64,000 nt of DNA from Nephrocerus scutellatus (lineage: Eukaryota > Arthropoda > Insecta > Diptera > Pipunculidae): contig OX352763.1 of assembly GCA_947095585.1 (NCBI GenBank), forward strand, positions 49,680,481 to 49,744,480, written 5' to 3'. Of this stretch, positions 44,459-54,266 are shown piece by piece. Made by a program: the position numbers and the translations under genes. Under the pieces are notes generated by a model. It made no database searches. It was not told the DNA's origin and was given only the letters and a program-made list of their open reading frames with translations. The first letter of the stretch is position 1; each line of letters begins with the position of its first letter.

Positions 44459-44472
44459 ACTGATGTTTCATA
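44459..44472. repeat. LINE target site duplication, left
   Basis: ACTGATGTTTCATA recurs exactly at 49409-49422. It lies in a VNTR unit of the LTR whose usual sequence is ACTGTTTCATA, so this unit was a variant or was altered at insertion. Confidence 0.75.
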
Positions 44473-44737
44473 TTAGATTAAGATATTTTTATTAAACATT
44501 AAAGTAATATACAATTTTGATTTACAACTAAACTTATAACTAATATTAATATGTGTCGGCTCAACAATAGGGGTCCGACGTATTTACATTGTCTTTTTTT
44601 GGTATTGTTTATTTTTAAACAATATTTTTTACTACTTAATCTACTACATGTTTATTTTTAAGGTAATTAAATTTTAAACAATAATTTTAAAATAAAATAA
44701 AAATGAAATATTAAGCGGCGTATAAACAGGGCGAACT

Positions 44738-47665
44738 TCAGCCTCTGTAATATTGGTTGCCCGCCTTCTCGTAGAAGGAGACGTCTTGATTGTTAAAGAT
44801 GTCATCGAATCTAGCATCAGTGAATCCTCTTATGTGTATGTACCGGTGAGTTGGCTCGATTTCCTCGATTCGCAGTCCTTGCATCTCAGGACTTGGATGT
44901 ATTTCCAATGCGTCGACGAATTTCCTCGCCATTCGGAACAAGTGGTCAGTTATTGGCAGCAGACCTGCTGCTTCGTATAGTTTTGTAGTCGACACAAACT
45001 TATAGCTGTTTGTCACCCTCCAGAGTCCTGTACAGATCCTTAGTACCTTCCTTTCAAATAGGGAGATCTTCTTCATCGTTGTTGGTGAGACGGTGAACCA
45101 TATGGGGTAGCCATAGGTTATCACTGGCCTGATGAGTTGCTTGTAGATAAGCAGCCTGGTGTTGTTGGACAGACCGTTTCGTCTTTTAAGTAGCGGGTGC
45201 ACCAAATGAAGAGCGTAGTTCGCTTTTTTCATTGTTTTGTCGATGTGAGAGTTAAACTTGAGCCTCTCAGTAAAGTTGATTCCCAGGTACTTAGTCTCTG
45301 ACTTGGTGTTTATAATTGTGTAATCCGGAAGGGTGATTTTTAAGGCTCTGCACCGGCTTGCGATTTTTCTTATCCTTGTTTCGGTTGCTGGTACTCGGAA
45401 GCAGATGAGTTCCGTTTTATTGGCGTTGATCTTTAGTCCCCACTTCAGGTAGTAGTCCCAAAGATTTCTGAGGTGTTCCTCCACTCTTTGGGCAGCTATC
45501 TCGGGAGAGCGGGAAACTGCATACGTTATGGAGTCATCCGCGAAGAGCATAGTCCTTGTTCCGGCTGTATTTGTAGGTTGATCCGCCGTGAAGATGCTAT
45601 ACAGGACTGGTCCAAGTCTGGAACCTTGAGGAACTCCGGCTTTGATCCTTTTGCTTGTCGATGGGCGGTCGTACACCTGTACAAAGAAGACCCTGTTAAA
45701 AAGAAAATTTTTAATTATTTTTACAATATAATTGGGGAAACCAAAACTAATAAGCTTGTACAGTAGCCCGTTTATCCAGACACTATCGAAAGCTTTTTCG
45801 ATGTCTAGCAAACAGGCCACTGTACTACTTTTGACGTTCAGTCCTTTAGTGACGTCACTGTGAAGCTTCAGCAGAGGGTGCAGCGTAGAGTGCTTCTCTC
45901 GGAAACCGTACTGAAAGGAAGGAATAAGATTTCTTTCCGTACAAAACGTATTGATCTTTTTACGGATCAATGATTCCAATACTTTACTGATACAACACAG
46001 TAGAGCTATTGGACGGTAACCAGTTACGCTGGAGCGGTCAGTTTTCTTGGGTACTGGTACTACCTTGGCGACCTTCCAGTTGTCCGGAAAGTAGCCATTG
46101 TTTAGGCAATTGTTGAAAATGATGGTTAACATCAAAATTGCCATACCCGGTAACTTTTTAAGCAAAAAGTTAGAAATCCCATCTGTGCCTGATGATTTTT
46201 TTGAGTTTCCACTCATAATCAAATCATTGACAACAGCTGTTCCGGTAAACATATCGACGTTTACGGGTGCGTTGGCGCGATTTTCTTCACTGAACTGCAC
46301 TATAGTATTTCCTGGAGAAGTGGTGTCTTCCACAAGACTTTCAACCTCTTCCAAGAAATCTGGAAGATGCGTTGGTGGTCGGTCCGTAAAGCTCCTTTCA
46401 AAATGGCAGGCAAAGGCTTCCGCTTTCTCAGTAGCGCTGGATACTGTTCGATCTTCAATGGTGATAATCTCTGGAATGGAAATACGCTTTCCAACCAGAG
46501 AGTTCAGCTTCCTAAAAGCATCAGGGCCTGGTTTGATGTCCTGGAGCCGTTTGGTCAGTTCATCTTCCTGAAACCTCCGCAAAGCTTGACGACACATGTT
46601 AACTGTACAACGCAGTTGCGAAAGTACAGACAGGTATTCGTCGTTGACTGTGTTAAGTGTCCTATTGAAGATTCTCTGAAGGCGTTTCCTAAGCCGTTGC
46701 TTGTGAGCATATATGGCCTGTATATGCTCAGGCAAGTGTTGGAAGCGATCCCTGCTAGTGCGAATTGTTTTCTGCCGATTAATGGCTGAATTCACTGTAA
46801 TCTCAAAATTTCTGATAGCATCATCAATTTCTGTATTCTCCAGATTTCTGCAAGCCGCTGGAATAGGAAGTTCAGCTTCAACTTCTGATCTAAACCGGTT
46901 CCAGTTTATTTTCTTAAAGTTGATGTGAAGTTCAGGTGTTTGGGTGACTTGCACAATTCGCTGGTTCAGCCTCACTCGAAGCTCTATGGCCATATGATCC
47001 GAGTCGCTATCATGCGCCAAGCAGGAATAATTTCTTAATTCTGGGAGAATATTTAAGAAATTTGTGGTTGCCAGAAAGAAATCCAGAGTTGACGGTGTCC
47101 GAGGGTACGTCTTCCGGGGCTGTGAAACTATAGCCATCGTGTGCTGATGCGGATTTGAGTCCATCCAGTCTGTAATGGCCCTTCCTTTGTGATTGCACAC
47201 TTCGTCCTGCCATCGAGTATGTCTAGCATTAAAATCACCTCCAACAACACAGTATGTGTGTCTAGAGGAGGTGTTGCAGACAGTTTGCAAATCCCGTTGG
47301 ATGTCTTCCCTCGTTGCGTTACAGTGATTGTACACCGATATCACCAGCAAGGTCTCCACTTCGTTGACTTTAATGCTGACAGCTGTTGCTTCCATGCTAC
47401 GTAGACCACTGATTTGCACCTTTTCGCCTGCCATAGTGTTCCTGATAAGGACCGCCGTCCCAGAGCGTCCACTGCCTTTGTCGACCCTGTGCATATTGTA
47501 TCCGTCTGGACTGAACGGATTTCTCCCAGTGAGATTTGTTTCCTGTAAAAGAAGAATGTCAGGTTTATTAGTTTTAATAAATAATGTTAGTGTGATACGC
47601 CTAGCTAACGAATAAATGGAATTCACATTATATGAGAATATACTTATCCTGCTTATTGTGAACAT
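44738..47665 (-). CDS. LINE ORF2: APE-type endonuclease and reverse transcriptase
   Basis: 975 codons, intact. The endonuclease (about residues 1-230) has N13, E42 in LLLQETNL, D144 and N146 in VVGGDFNARHTRW, and S222-D223-H224 in the DSDHMAIEL box, the full catalytic set. RT (about 480-760) has SSGTDGISNFLLKKL, GYRPIALL, ACLLDIEKAFDSVW (D621), GVPQGSRLGP (677-686) and LFADD (707-711), so both polymerase Asp positions are present. No RNase H follows; the C-terminus has a WFTVSPTTMKKISLFERKVL thumb/tail segment. The enzyme nicks target DNA and copies its own RNA in the nucleus. Its ATG lies inside the end of ORF1 (ATGTTCACAATAA, 13-base overlap), pointing to termination-reinitiation. Confidence 0.9.
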   Translation of the reverse strand: MFTISRISIFSYNVNSIYSLARRITLTLFIKTNKPDILLLQETNLTGRNPFSPDGYNMHRVDKGSGRSGTAVLIRNTMAGEKVQISGLRSMEATAVSIKVNEVETLLVISVYNHCNATREDIQRDLQTVCNTSSRHTYCVVGGDFNARHTRWQDEVCNHKGRAITDWMDSNPHQHTMAIVSQPRKTYPRTPSTLDFFLATTNFLNILPELRNYSCLAHDSDSDHMAIELRVRLNQRIVQVTQTPELHINFKKINWNRFRSEVEAELPIPAACRNLENTEIDDAIRNFEITVNSAINRQKTIRTSRDRFQHLPEHIQAIYAHKQRLRKRLQRIFNRTLNTVNDEYLSVLSQLRCTVNMCRQALRRFQEDELTKRLQDIKPGPDAFRKLNSLVGKRISIPEIITIEDRTVSSATEKAEAFACHFERSFTDRPPTHLPDFLEEVESLVEDTTSPGNTIVQFSEENRANAPVNVDMFTGTAVVNDLIMSGNSKKSSGTDGISNFLLKKLPGMAILMLTIIFNNCLNNGYFPDNWKVAKVVPVPKKTDRSSVTGYRPIALLCCISKVLESLIRKKINTFCTERNLIPSFQYGFREKHSTLHPLLKLHSDVTKGLNVKSSTVACLLDIEKAFDSVWINGLLYKLISFGFPNYIVKIIKNFLFNRVFFVQVYDRPSTSKRIKAGVPQGSRLGPVLYSIFTADQPTNTAGTRTMLFADDSITYAVSRSPEIAAQRVEEHLRNLWDYYLKWGLKINANKTELICFRVPATETRIRKIASRCRALKITLPDYTIINTKSETKYLGINFTERLKFNSHIDKTMKKANYALHLVHPLLKRRNGLSNNTRLLIYKQLIRPVITYGYPIWFTVSPTTMKKISLFERKVLRICTGLWRVTNSYKFVSTTKLYEAAGLLPITDHLFRMARKFVDALEIHPSPEMQGLRIEEIEPTHRYIHIRGFTDARFDDIFNNQDVSFYEKAGNQYYRG

Positions 47666-49185
47666 AATTCACAAATAAGTCGACCCAAAACGGTTGTTTT
47701 GGACCTGTCATCAAGACTGCTATAATTAGCAGGCACGACTTCTCTTGCCTTCTGTAAAATTGTAAAGAGGTCAGCTCCAAATAGCCTTTCCGTATCGTCG
47801 AAGATGTTGGCTTTTCCGGTAGATGGTACAGGTTTAACGGCTGGCTTTTTTATTGGTTTGCTGTTTGATGCTGCATGGCTGCTTGTTAGAGGCTTGCTGA
47901 TCGTTGCTGGCTTGCTGGAAGTCCCCATAGCAGCTATACTAGCAAAACTTACTCCCTTTACTATGGCTTTTGAAGCAGACATCTGGGCGAATTTATGTTG
48001 TTCCTTCTTCTTTTGTGCGGTTTTAAGCTTTTCAGCCATCTTTTCCTTATATTTTGGACATCCTTTATAGTTTGCCGGATGTCCATTTTTCTGGCAGTTT
48101 GTGCAGAAAACGTTGTCGTCTTTTATATTGTCTGCATTTCTTGGGCATTGGCCAGGCAAGTGCTCATCTTTGCACTTGACGCATCTGTATTTCATCCCGC
48201 AATTACTTGCGACATGTCCAAATTTTTGGCAGTTTCTGCATTGAGTAATGCCCGCCGATTTTAGTTTTTCCCAATGCACCAACTGGTTCAAAAGGAGGGT
48301 TTTTGAGCAAACTGCCGCCTTATCGCAGTTCTTCTCTAGCTCGACAATGAAATGATTAAATTTCTTGTCAGTCCTTTGAGATTTGAAGGGTTTCACCACT
48401 AGTACAGGGACACCCTCTGTCGTCAACGCTTCCTTGACATCTTCAGCATCAAAGGAGTGGTGAATACCTTTTAGGACCAACATTTCTTTCCTGTCCTCCT
48501 TTGCAGTATAAGTGTTAAATTCAGTCTTTCCCGACTGTAGGAAAGACCGAATTAGCTGATGGCCATCTCTGTTCATAGCCGTAACGACTGATTTGTTGCT
48601 GTTGATGTTGCGAATTCTGCAACTGATGTTGGCGCTCTTCGTGAACTTTGATAGTTCAGCGACGTTTAGTCTGAAGCAGACTATTGGCGGCATGGCAAAA
48701 GGTTTTGCTGTTGGTCCCGTAGTTTGGGATTTTTGGCTTGATGGAGCGACTGGTGGTGGTGCCTTCTTATTTGAGACCTTTTGGGACTCTTTTGGTAAAG
48801 CTGTTTTATCAACAGCAATTTTTTTATCAACAGCAGCCACTCCAGGAGAAGATGATGTTGGTGGCGATGATGGTCTGGAATTTCCAGACAACCTCCTTTT
48901 TTTTGCCTTTGCGGGCAAGGTTTCGGGAGAAGACCAAGCTTTGCGAATGTCTTTGTCGCTGGAGTTATCCTCTCCACCACTGCTGGATTCGGGCACTTCA
49001 GTATCCGATTCCTCGACAACGCTCATGGTTTCCTCCTCTGAAGTCGCTGAATCGCACAGCTGGTTCACTTCATCCAGCCTTCGGTACAACGACAAGAGGA
49101 AATCCCCACCATGGTTGGTTACTTGCTCCTTAATTAAGGATAAGACCTCGTTTACTTTTTCCTTCCTTTTTGCTTTTTTCCCCAT
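47653..49185 (-). CDS. LINE ORF1: Gag-like RNA-binding protein with three zinc knuckles
   Basis: 510 codons, intact. The N-terminus is basic, followed by an acidic/Ser-rich region (50-80) and a Pro/Lys/Ser-rich linker. At about 165-300 is an RRM-like fold followed by a PRE_C2HC-type segment (VVKPFKSQRTDKKFNHFIVE). Three CCHC knuckles follow: C316-C319-H324-C329, C335-C338-H342-C347 and C361-C364-H369-C376. This is the jockey-type ORF1 nucleic-acid chaperone that coats LINE RNA. It ends RLICELCSQ, overlapping the ORF2 start. The ATG at 49185 is the first one downstream of the 5' end. Confidence 0.88.
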   Translation of the reverse strand: MGKKAKRKEKVNEVLSLIKEQVTNHGGDFLLSLYRRLDEVNQLCDSATSEEETMSVVEESDTEVPESSSGGEDNSSDKDIRKAWSSPETLPAKAKKRRLSGNSRPSSPPTSSSPGVAAVDKKIAVDKTALPKESQKVSNKKAPPPVAPSSQKSQTTGPTAKPFAMPPIVCFRLNVAELSKFTKSANISCRIRNINSNKSVVTAMNRDGHQLIRSFLQSGKTEFNTYTAKEDRKEMLVLKGIHHSFDAEDVKEALTTEGVPVLVVKPFKSQRTDKKFNHFIVELEKNCDKAAVCSKTLLLNQLVHWEKLKSAGITQCRNCQKFGHVASNCGMKYRCVKCKDEHLPGQCPRNADNIKDDNVFCTNCQKNGHPANYKGCPKYKEKMAEKLKTAQKKKEQHKFAQMSASKAIVKGVSFASIAAMGTSSKPATISKPLTSSHAASNSKPIKKPAVKPVPSTGKANIFDDTERLFGADLFTILQKAREVVPANYSSLDDRSKTTVLGRLICELCSQ

Positions 49186-49408
49186 TTTATAGGGCTGATT
49201 AAAAGGAAAACCTTTTCTGAAAATAAATTCTAAAGAAAAATATTCCTGAAATTAAAAAATAATTTGTGAAATAATAAAAAATAAAAAAGTAGCAGGTAGC
49301 GAAATGCTCGCTTTTGGTTTTGGGTTTTTTTTAATCGGTAGCAGGTAGCTGGACGATATTATGCGTGATCTGCGTGTGCTCGTGTTGAGCGCTCGATGAT
49401 GACTGATG

Positions 49409-49422
49409 ACTGATGTTTCATA
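49409..49422. repeat. LINE target site duplication, right
   Basis: ACTGATGTTTCATA, immediately upstream of the LINE 5' end on the minus strand. A further copy at 50919-50932 was made by the 1510-bp duplication. Confidence 0.75.
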
Positions 49423-50470
49423 CTTTAGTATCAGATATACCTTTTTTTGCACATACCCTTATTACCTTTAAAATAAAAACTACTTTATAAAACTAAGATA
49501 ACAAAATATGACACTGTTTCATACTTTAGTATCAGATATACCTTTTTTTGCACATACCTTAATTACCTTTAAAATAAAAACTACTTTATAAAACTAAGAT
49601 AACAAAATATGACACTGTTTCATACTTTAGTATCAGAAATACCTTTTTTTGCAAATACCTTAATTACCTTTAAAATAAAAACTACTTTATAAAACTAAGA
49701 TAACAAAATATGACACTGTTTCATACTTTAGTATTATATCTACCTTATTTTTTTGCACATACCTTAAGTACATTTAAAATAAAACCTACTATTAAAACTA
49801 AGATAACAAAATATGACACTCTTTCATTCTTTAGTATCAGATATACCTTTTTTTGCACATACCTTAATTACCTTTAAAATAAAAACTACTTTATAAAACT
49901 AAGATAACAAAATATGACACTGTTTCATACTTTAGTATCAAATCTACCTTATTTTTTTTGCACATACCTTAAGTACATTTAAAATAAAACCTACTATTAA
50001 AACTAAGATAACAAAATATGACACTGTTTCATACTTTAGTATCATATCTACCTTATTTTTTTTGCACATACCTTAAGTACATTTAAAATAAAACCTACTA
50101 TTAAAACTAAGATAACAAAATATGACACTGTTTCATACTTTAGTATTATATCTACCTTATTTTTTTGCACATACCTTAAGTACATTTAAAACAAAACCTA
50201 CTATTAAAACTAAGATAACAAAATATGACACTCTTTCATACTTTAGTATCAGATATACCTTTTTTTGCACATACCTTAATTACCTTTAAAATAAAAACTA
50301 CTTTATAAAACTAAGATAACAAAATATGACACTGTTTCATACTTTAGTATCATATCTACCTTATTTTTTTTGCACATACCTTAAGTACATTTCAAATAAA
50401 ACCTACTATTAAAACTAAGATAACAAAATATGACACTGTTCTATACTTTAGTATCATACCTACTTTTTTT
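49423..50470. repeat. ~105-bp VNTR of element B LTR, block 1
   Basis: About ten units of ATACCTTTTTTTGCACATAC, then CTTAATTACCTTTAAAATAA, AACTACTTTATAAAACTAAG and ATAACAAAATATGACACTG. Two unit types alternate irregularly (TTTATAAAACT versus ACTATTAAAACT). Two further units lie left of the LINE (44255-44460). Confidence 0.82.
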
Positions 50471-50561
50471 TGTGCATATCAGAAATGCGATTAAAGCTAA
50501 AACATGCCTTAAATATATAAATAAAAAATACCCAAAAAATTGTTACTACTTTAATATTTTT

Positions 50562-50918
50562 ACACACAGCTGGTTCACTTCATCCAGCCTTCGGTACAAC
50601 GACAAGAGGAAATCCCCACCATGGTTGGTTACTTGCTCCTTAATTAAGGATAAGACCTCGTTTACTTTTTCCTTCCTTTTTGCTTTTTTCCCCATTTTAT
50701 AGGGCTGATTAAAAGGAAAACCTTTTCTGAAAATAAATTCTAAAGAAAAATATTCCTGAAATTAAAAAATAATTTGTGAAATAATAAAAAATAAAAAAGT
50801 AGCAGGTAGCGAAATGCTCGCTTTTGGTTTTGGGTTTTTTTTAATCGGTAGCAGGTAGCTGGACGATATTATGCGTGATCTGCGTGTGCTCGTGTTGAGC
50901 GCTCGATGATGACTGATG
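50562..50918 (-). pseudogene. Duplicated LINE 5' UTR and first 44 codons of ORF1
   Basis: It contains ATG 50695 and the first codons of ORF1, up to NQLC, where the duplication ends (50565). It includes the complete 223-base 5' UTR of the LINE (50696-50918). It lies upstream of the intact LINE in the same orientation. If the LINE promoter is in its 5' UTR, as in jockey elements, this is a second promoter. Confidence 0.75.
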
Positions 50919-52071
50919 ACTGATGTTTCATACTTTAGTATCAGATATACCTTTTTTTGCACATACCCTTATTACCTTTAAAATAAAAACTACTTTATAA
51001 AACTAAGATAACAAAATATGACACTGTTTCATACTTTAGTATCAGATATACCTTTTTTTTGCACATACCTTAATTACCTTTAAAATAAAAACTACTTTAT
51101 AAAACTAAGATAACAAAATATGACACTGTTTCATACTTTAGTATCAGAAATACCTTTTTTTGCAAATACCTTAATTACCTTTAAAATAAAAACTACTTTA
51201 TAAAACTAAGATAACAAAATATGACACTGTTTCATACTTTAGTATTATATCTACCTTATTTTTTTGCACATACCTTAAGTACATTTAAAATAAAACCTAC
51301 TATTAAAACTAAGATAACAAAATATGACACTCTTTCATTCTTTAGTATCAGATATACCTTTTTTTGCACATACCTTAATTACCTTTAAAATAAAAACTAC
51401 TTTATAAAACTAAGATAACAAAATATGACACTGTTTCATACTTTAGTATCAAATCTACCTTATTTTTTTTGCACATACCTTAAGTACATTTAAAATAAAA
51501 CCTACTATTAAAACTAAGATAACAAAATATGACACTGTTTCATACTTTAGTATCATATCTACCTTATTTTTTTTGCACATACCTTAAGTACATTTAAAAT
51601 AAAACCTACTATTAAAACTAAGATAACAAAATATGACACTGTTTCATACTTTAGTATTATATCTACCTTATTTTTTTGCACATACCTTAAGTACATTTAA
51701 AACAAAACCTACTATTAAAACTAAGATAACAAAATATGACACTCTTTCATACTTTAGTATCAGATATACCTTTTTTTGCACATACCTTAATTACCTTTAA
51801 AATAAAAACTACTTTATAAAACTAAGATAACAAAATATGACACTGTTTCATACTTTAGTATCATATCTACCTTATTTTTTTTGCACATACCTTAAGTACA
51901 TTTCAAATAAAACCTACTATTAAAACTAAGATAACAAAATATGACACTGTTCTATACTTTAGTATCATACCTACTTTTTTTTGTGCATATCAGAAATGCG
52001 ATTAAAGCTAAAACATGCCTTAAATATATAAATAAAAAATACCCAAAAAATTGTTACTACTTTAATATTTT
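50565..52071. repeat. Tandem duplication copy 2
   Basis: Same content as 49055-50561, including its own ten-unit VNTR block (50933-51980). It joins the unduplicated rest of the LTR at TTTTTATTATCATGC. Confidence 0.88.
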
Positions 52072-52325
52072 TATTATCATGCTATATACAATACCTTAAA
52101 ATTAGGATAAAAAAATAAAACAAAAGATTATTACTACTTTACCACTTTTAAAACATACCTTAAAACTAGGATGAAAAAAAAAGACAAAAAAAAACAAAAG
52201 ATTATTGCTACTTTATTACTTTTATTAGCATACTATATAAAACATACCTTAAAACTAGGATAACAAAATACTATGCCTATAGAAAATATATAGAAAATAA
52301 CGATACGCCTAAATAAATTCTAATG

Positions 52326-52331
52326 AATAAA
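52326..52331 (+). terminator. Poly(A) signal AATAAA in element B 5' LTR
   Basis: AATAAAGTGCCCTCTC occurs about 375 bases before the LTR end, and identically at 61483 in the 3' LTR. It is a candidate for the R/U5 region. The short ORFs on both strands between 52346 and 52624 are not gene-like. Confidence 0.4.
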
Positions 52332-52709
52332 GTGCCCTCTCTTGTTTATACTGAAAGAGGTGGTGTTTTCTTTTGATATGTAAGCAGAACCAACCAGATT
52401 TCATCGATGGGCCTCCGCGTTCCACTTGCCGGGTAGACGGCACCCAGGAGCAGGGTCCGATGACGGGCGGAGCATATTTTTCCTGTTCTCTCCCTCCCTC
52501 CTTTTCGTGCACGTATTTTTTTTATGGTGAAGAAAGCAAAGGATGGTGGTGCAAGAATCCACCCATTTCGGCAAGCTAAGCCTGAGCAATCAGCAAGACG
52601 TGCACCCCGCATCTCTCCATCCATTGCAGGACTTTAGCGATTTGACCATCCGATCGCAATAATAAGTCATAAACTTGTTGTTACACAAAAGTTCAATTCA
52701 TTACATAAA

Positions 52710-52727
52710 TGGCGCCCAACGTGGGGC
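52710..52727 (+). other. Element B primer binding site, tRNA-Lys1,2 type
   Basis: TGGCGCCCAACGTGGGGC lies four bases after the LTR end. It equals the primer site known for tRNA-Lys1,2-primed retroelements. Confidence 0.85.
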
Positions 52728-54266
52728 TCGAGAAGATCGGACTTGTCTCTGACTTCTTGGGTTCCACACACAATTTCCGTGGAAACCCGAAGATGGTTCA
52801 GGCTTTTGTCTGGATTCTTTTGGTTCCACATTCTTCCCCCCCCCCCCGCCTTTTTTCTCCAATTTCAAGTTATTCAAGTAAATAGTTTAATTAAAAGCAC
52901 TTCCCAAATGGCACTGACTTCTTTTGTACCTTCAGCGTGATGGATTGCGCAAGCTGATCCGGAAATGCAAGATAACTGGTGCTCGACTGCCGGTTTCTTG
53001 ACCGTTGATACTTGTGCAATCGAATTTTTTTTTCATTCTTTGGACAGTCTTCCATCTGCCCAGAAATGTTTCGCGCTGAAACTAATTTGTTCCTTCCTAA
53101 TTTTGCTTATCCAATTGAAAAGTTCGTGACCTTGTTCTTCTCGGAACTGCAGGAGTTTAGCAAGCGACTGACTTCCTGACCAGAAGTAAATCGGTTCTTC
53201 TTTAAATTTCCTTACTTTTAGCGTCTGTCTGACTTCCTAACCGTGAGCGGAGCAGTTCTTCTTGAATTTGTAGTAGGATTAGAAACAGGCTAACTTATTG
53301 ATAAGAGGATGACCAAAATTGGAATTCATTAAAACTTCAATCTCTACTATTTCTTTCGCCTGTTTGATAAATAGATTTCTAGTTCTCGATCTAGCGAGGG
53401 TTTTCATTGACCAGGGTAACCATCTTCAAGCTGGATTGCTAACCAGATAGTGACTCGATTCCCTTTGGAACTGCAGTAGTTTAGCTTAGGGCTAGCTGTT
53501 GACCAGAAGTGAATTAGTTCTTCCTGGAATTGTAGTAAGTTTTAGCGGGGTTGACCTGGCTAATCGGTTAAACACCCCATGGTTCGATAGTAGGAAACAA
53601 TTAAATTCATTTTTTTAAATTCTTTTCCCTATGAGAGGCACCCAGAGTGCACTCTCGCTCCCCTTCATCGGCGTGCTCCGGAGGTGTTACTTGGAATTGA
53701 GGAGGACCCCGAAGGAAATTTGAAAGTTATATATCTGGTACTTTGTCTTAGAGTTTAGCCCCTAATTGGTGCTTTTAAGATTGTATAGTTAAGATTTAGT
53801 AGGATTATTCAAAACCTATTAATTAGAAATAAGGTGTTAATATCGATTTATCTTAGAGATTTTAACAATTTCGTCTTGTTGTAGTAGTACTAAAGTTCAG
53901 TACCAGCTCTAGTCATAAATTTATGAGTGATTTTTTTTTTGAAAAAAAAGCGTACTGAAACTTTGTTCAGTTGCTGTTTTGCTGGATAGCCGGCTTTAAA
54001 CCGCTAAATTTTTTTTATTATTACTGATTCAAAAGCATACGACGTTTTTTTGTACCTCGATGCTTAGTAACAATTATCGAATCTTATGAATAATCTTTTA
54101 AAAGCATACGACGTTTATTCGTATATCTACACTTGAATAGCAATTGTCTCATTGAATTCTCAACCCAATCGAATAGTCATTCAAATACATACGACTATTC
54201 CTATTATCATTGTATCTTGCTAAATTTAATTTTTTTCCTGATTCGATCGATTTGTCCACTATCAGT
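52728..54266 (+). other. Element B long untranslated leader
   Basis: About 1.5 kb between primer site and gag ATG. It contains several loosely repeated segments of the CTGACTTCCTGACCAGAAGT type (53160-53560) and AGCATACGACGTTTATTCG repeats (54030-54200). No ORF. Such repeats may belong to packaging or RNA structure; that is a guess. Confidence 0.5.

Larger units (their letters stand above)
44473..49408 (-). mobile_element. Full-length jockey-like non-LTR retrotransposon (LINE), apparently intact
   Basis: It is bounded by 14-bp direct repeats. The minus-strand order is a 223-base 5' UTR starting CATCAGTCATCATCGAGCGC, ORF1, ORF2 and a 265-base 3' UTR with an AATAAA near the end (AATGTTTAATAAAAAT). 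There is no RNase H domain and no long poly(A). The PRE_C2HC-type zinc-knuckle ORF1 plus endonuclease/RT ORF2 without RNase H suits the jockey clade. No frameshift or stop is seen, so it may have been active recently. Confidence 0.85.
49055..50561. repeat. Tandem duplication copy 1 (LINE 5' end plus LTR VNTR)
   Basis: The copy starts CACAGCTGGTTCACTTC inside LINE ORF1 and runs through the LINE 5' UTR, the right target duplication and about ten VNTR units to TTTAATATTTTT. It is nearly identical to 50565-52071 at an offset of 1510 bp, with a 3-base filler (ACA) at the junction. The duplication happened after the LINE inserted. Confidence 0.88.
42721..52705 (+). repeat. Element B 5' LTR, interrupted
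   Basis: Left part 42721-44472 matches 58459-60110. The right part 49423-52705 matches the VNTR and the R/U5 region of the 3' LTR. Between them is the LINE. Without insertions it would be about 3.4 kb, as in the 3' copy. 42721-44041 contains no gene. Confidence 0.85.

Noticed and set aside
48593..49192. 199-codon + strand ORF
   Set aside because: Antisense shadow of LINE ORF1, which has clear zinc knuckles.
52346..52624. Short ORFs on both strands, 52346-52624 and again at 61558
   Set aside because: They lie in the R/U5 region of the element B LTR in both copies. No protein family.
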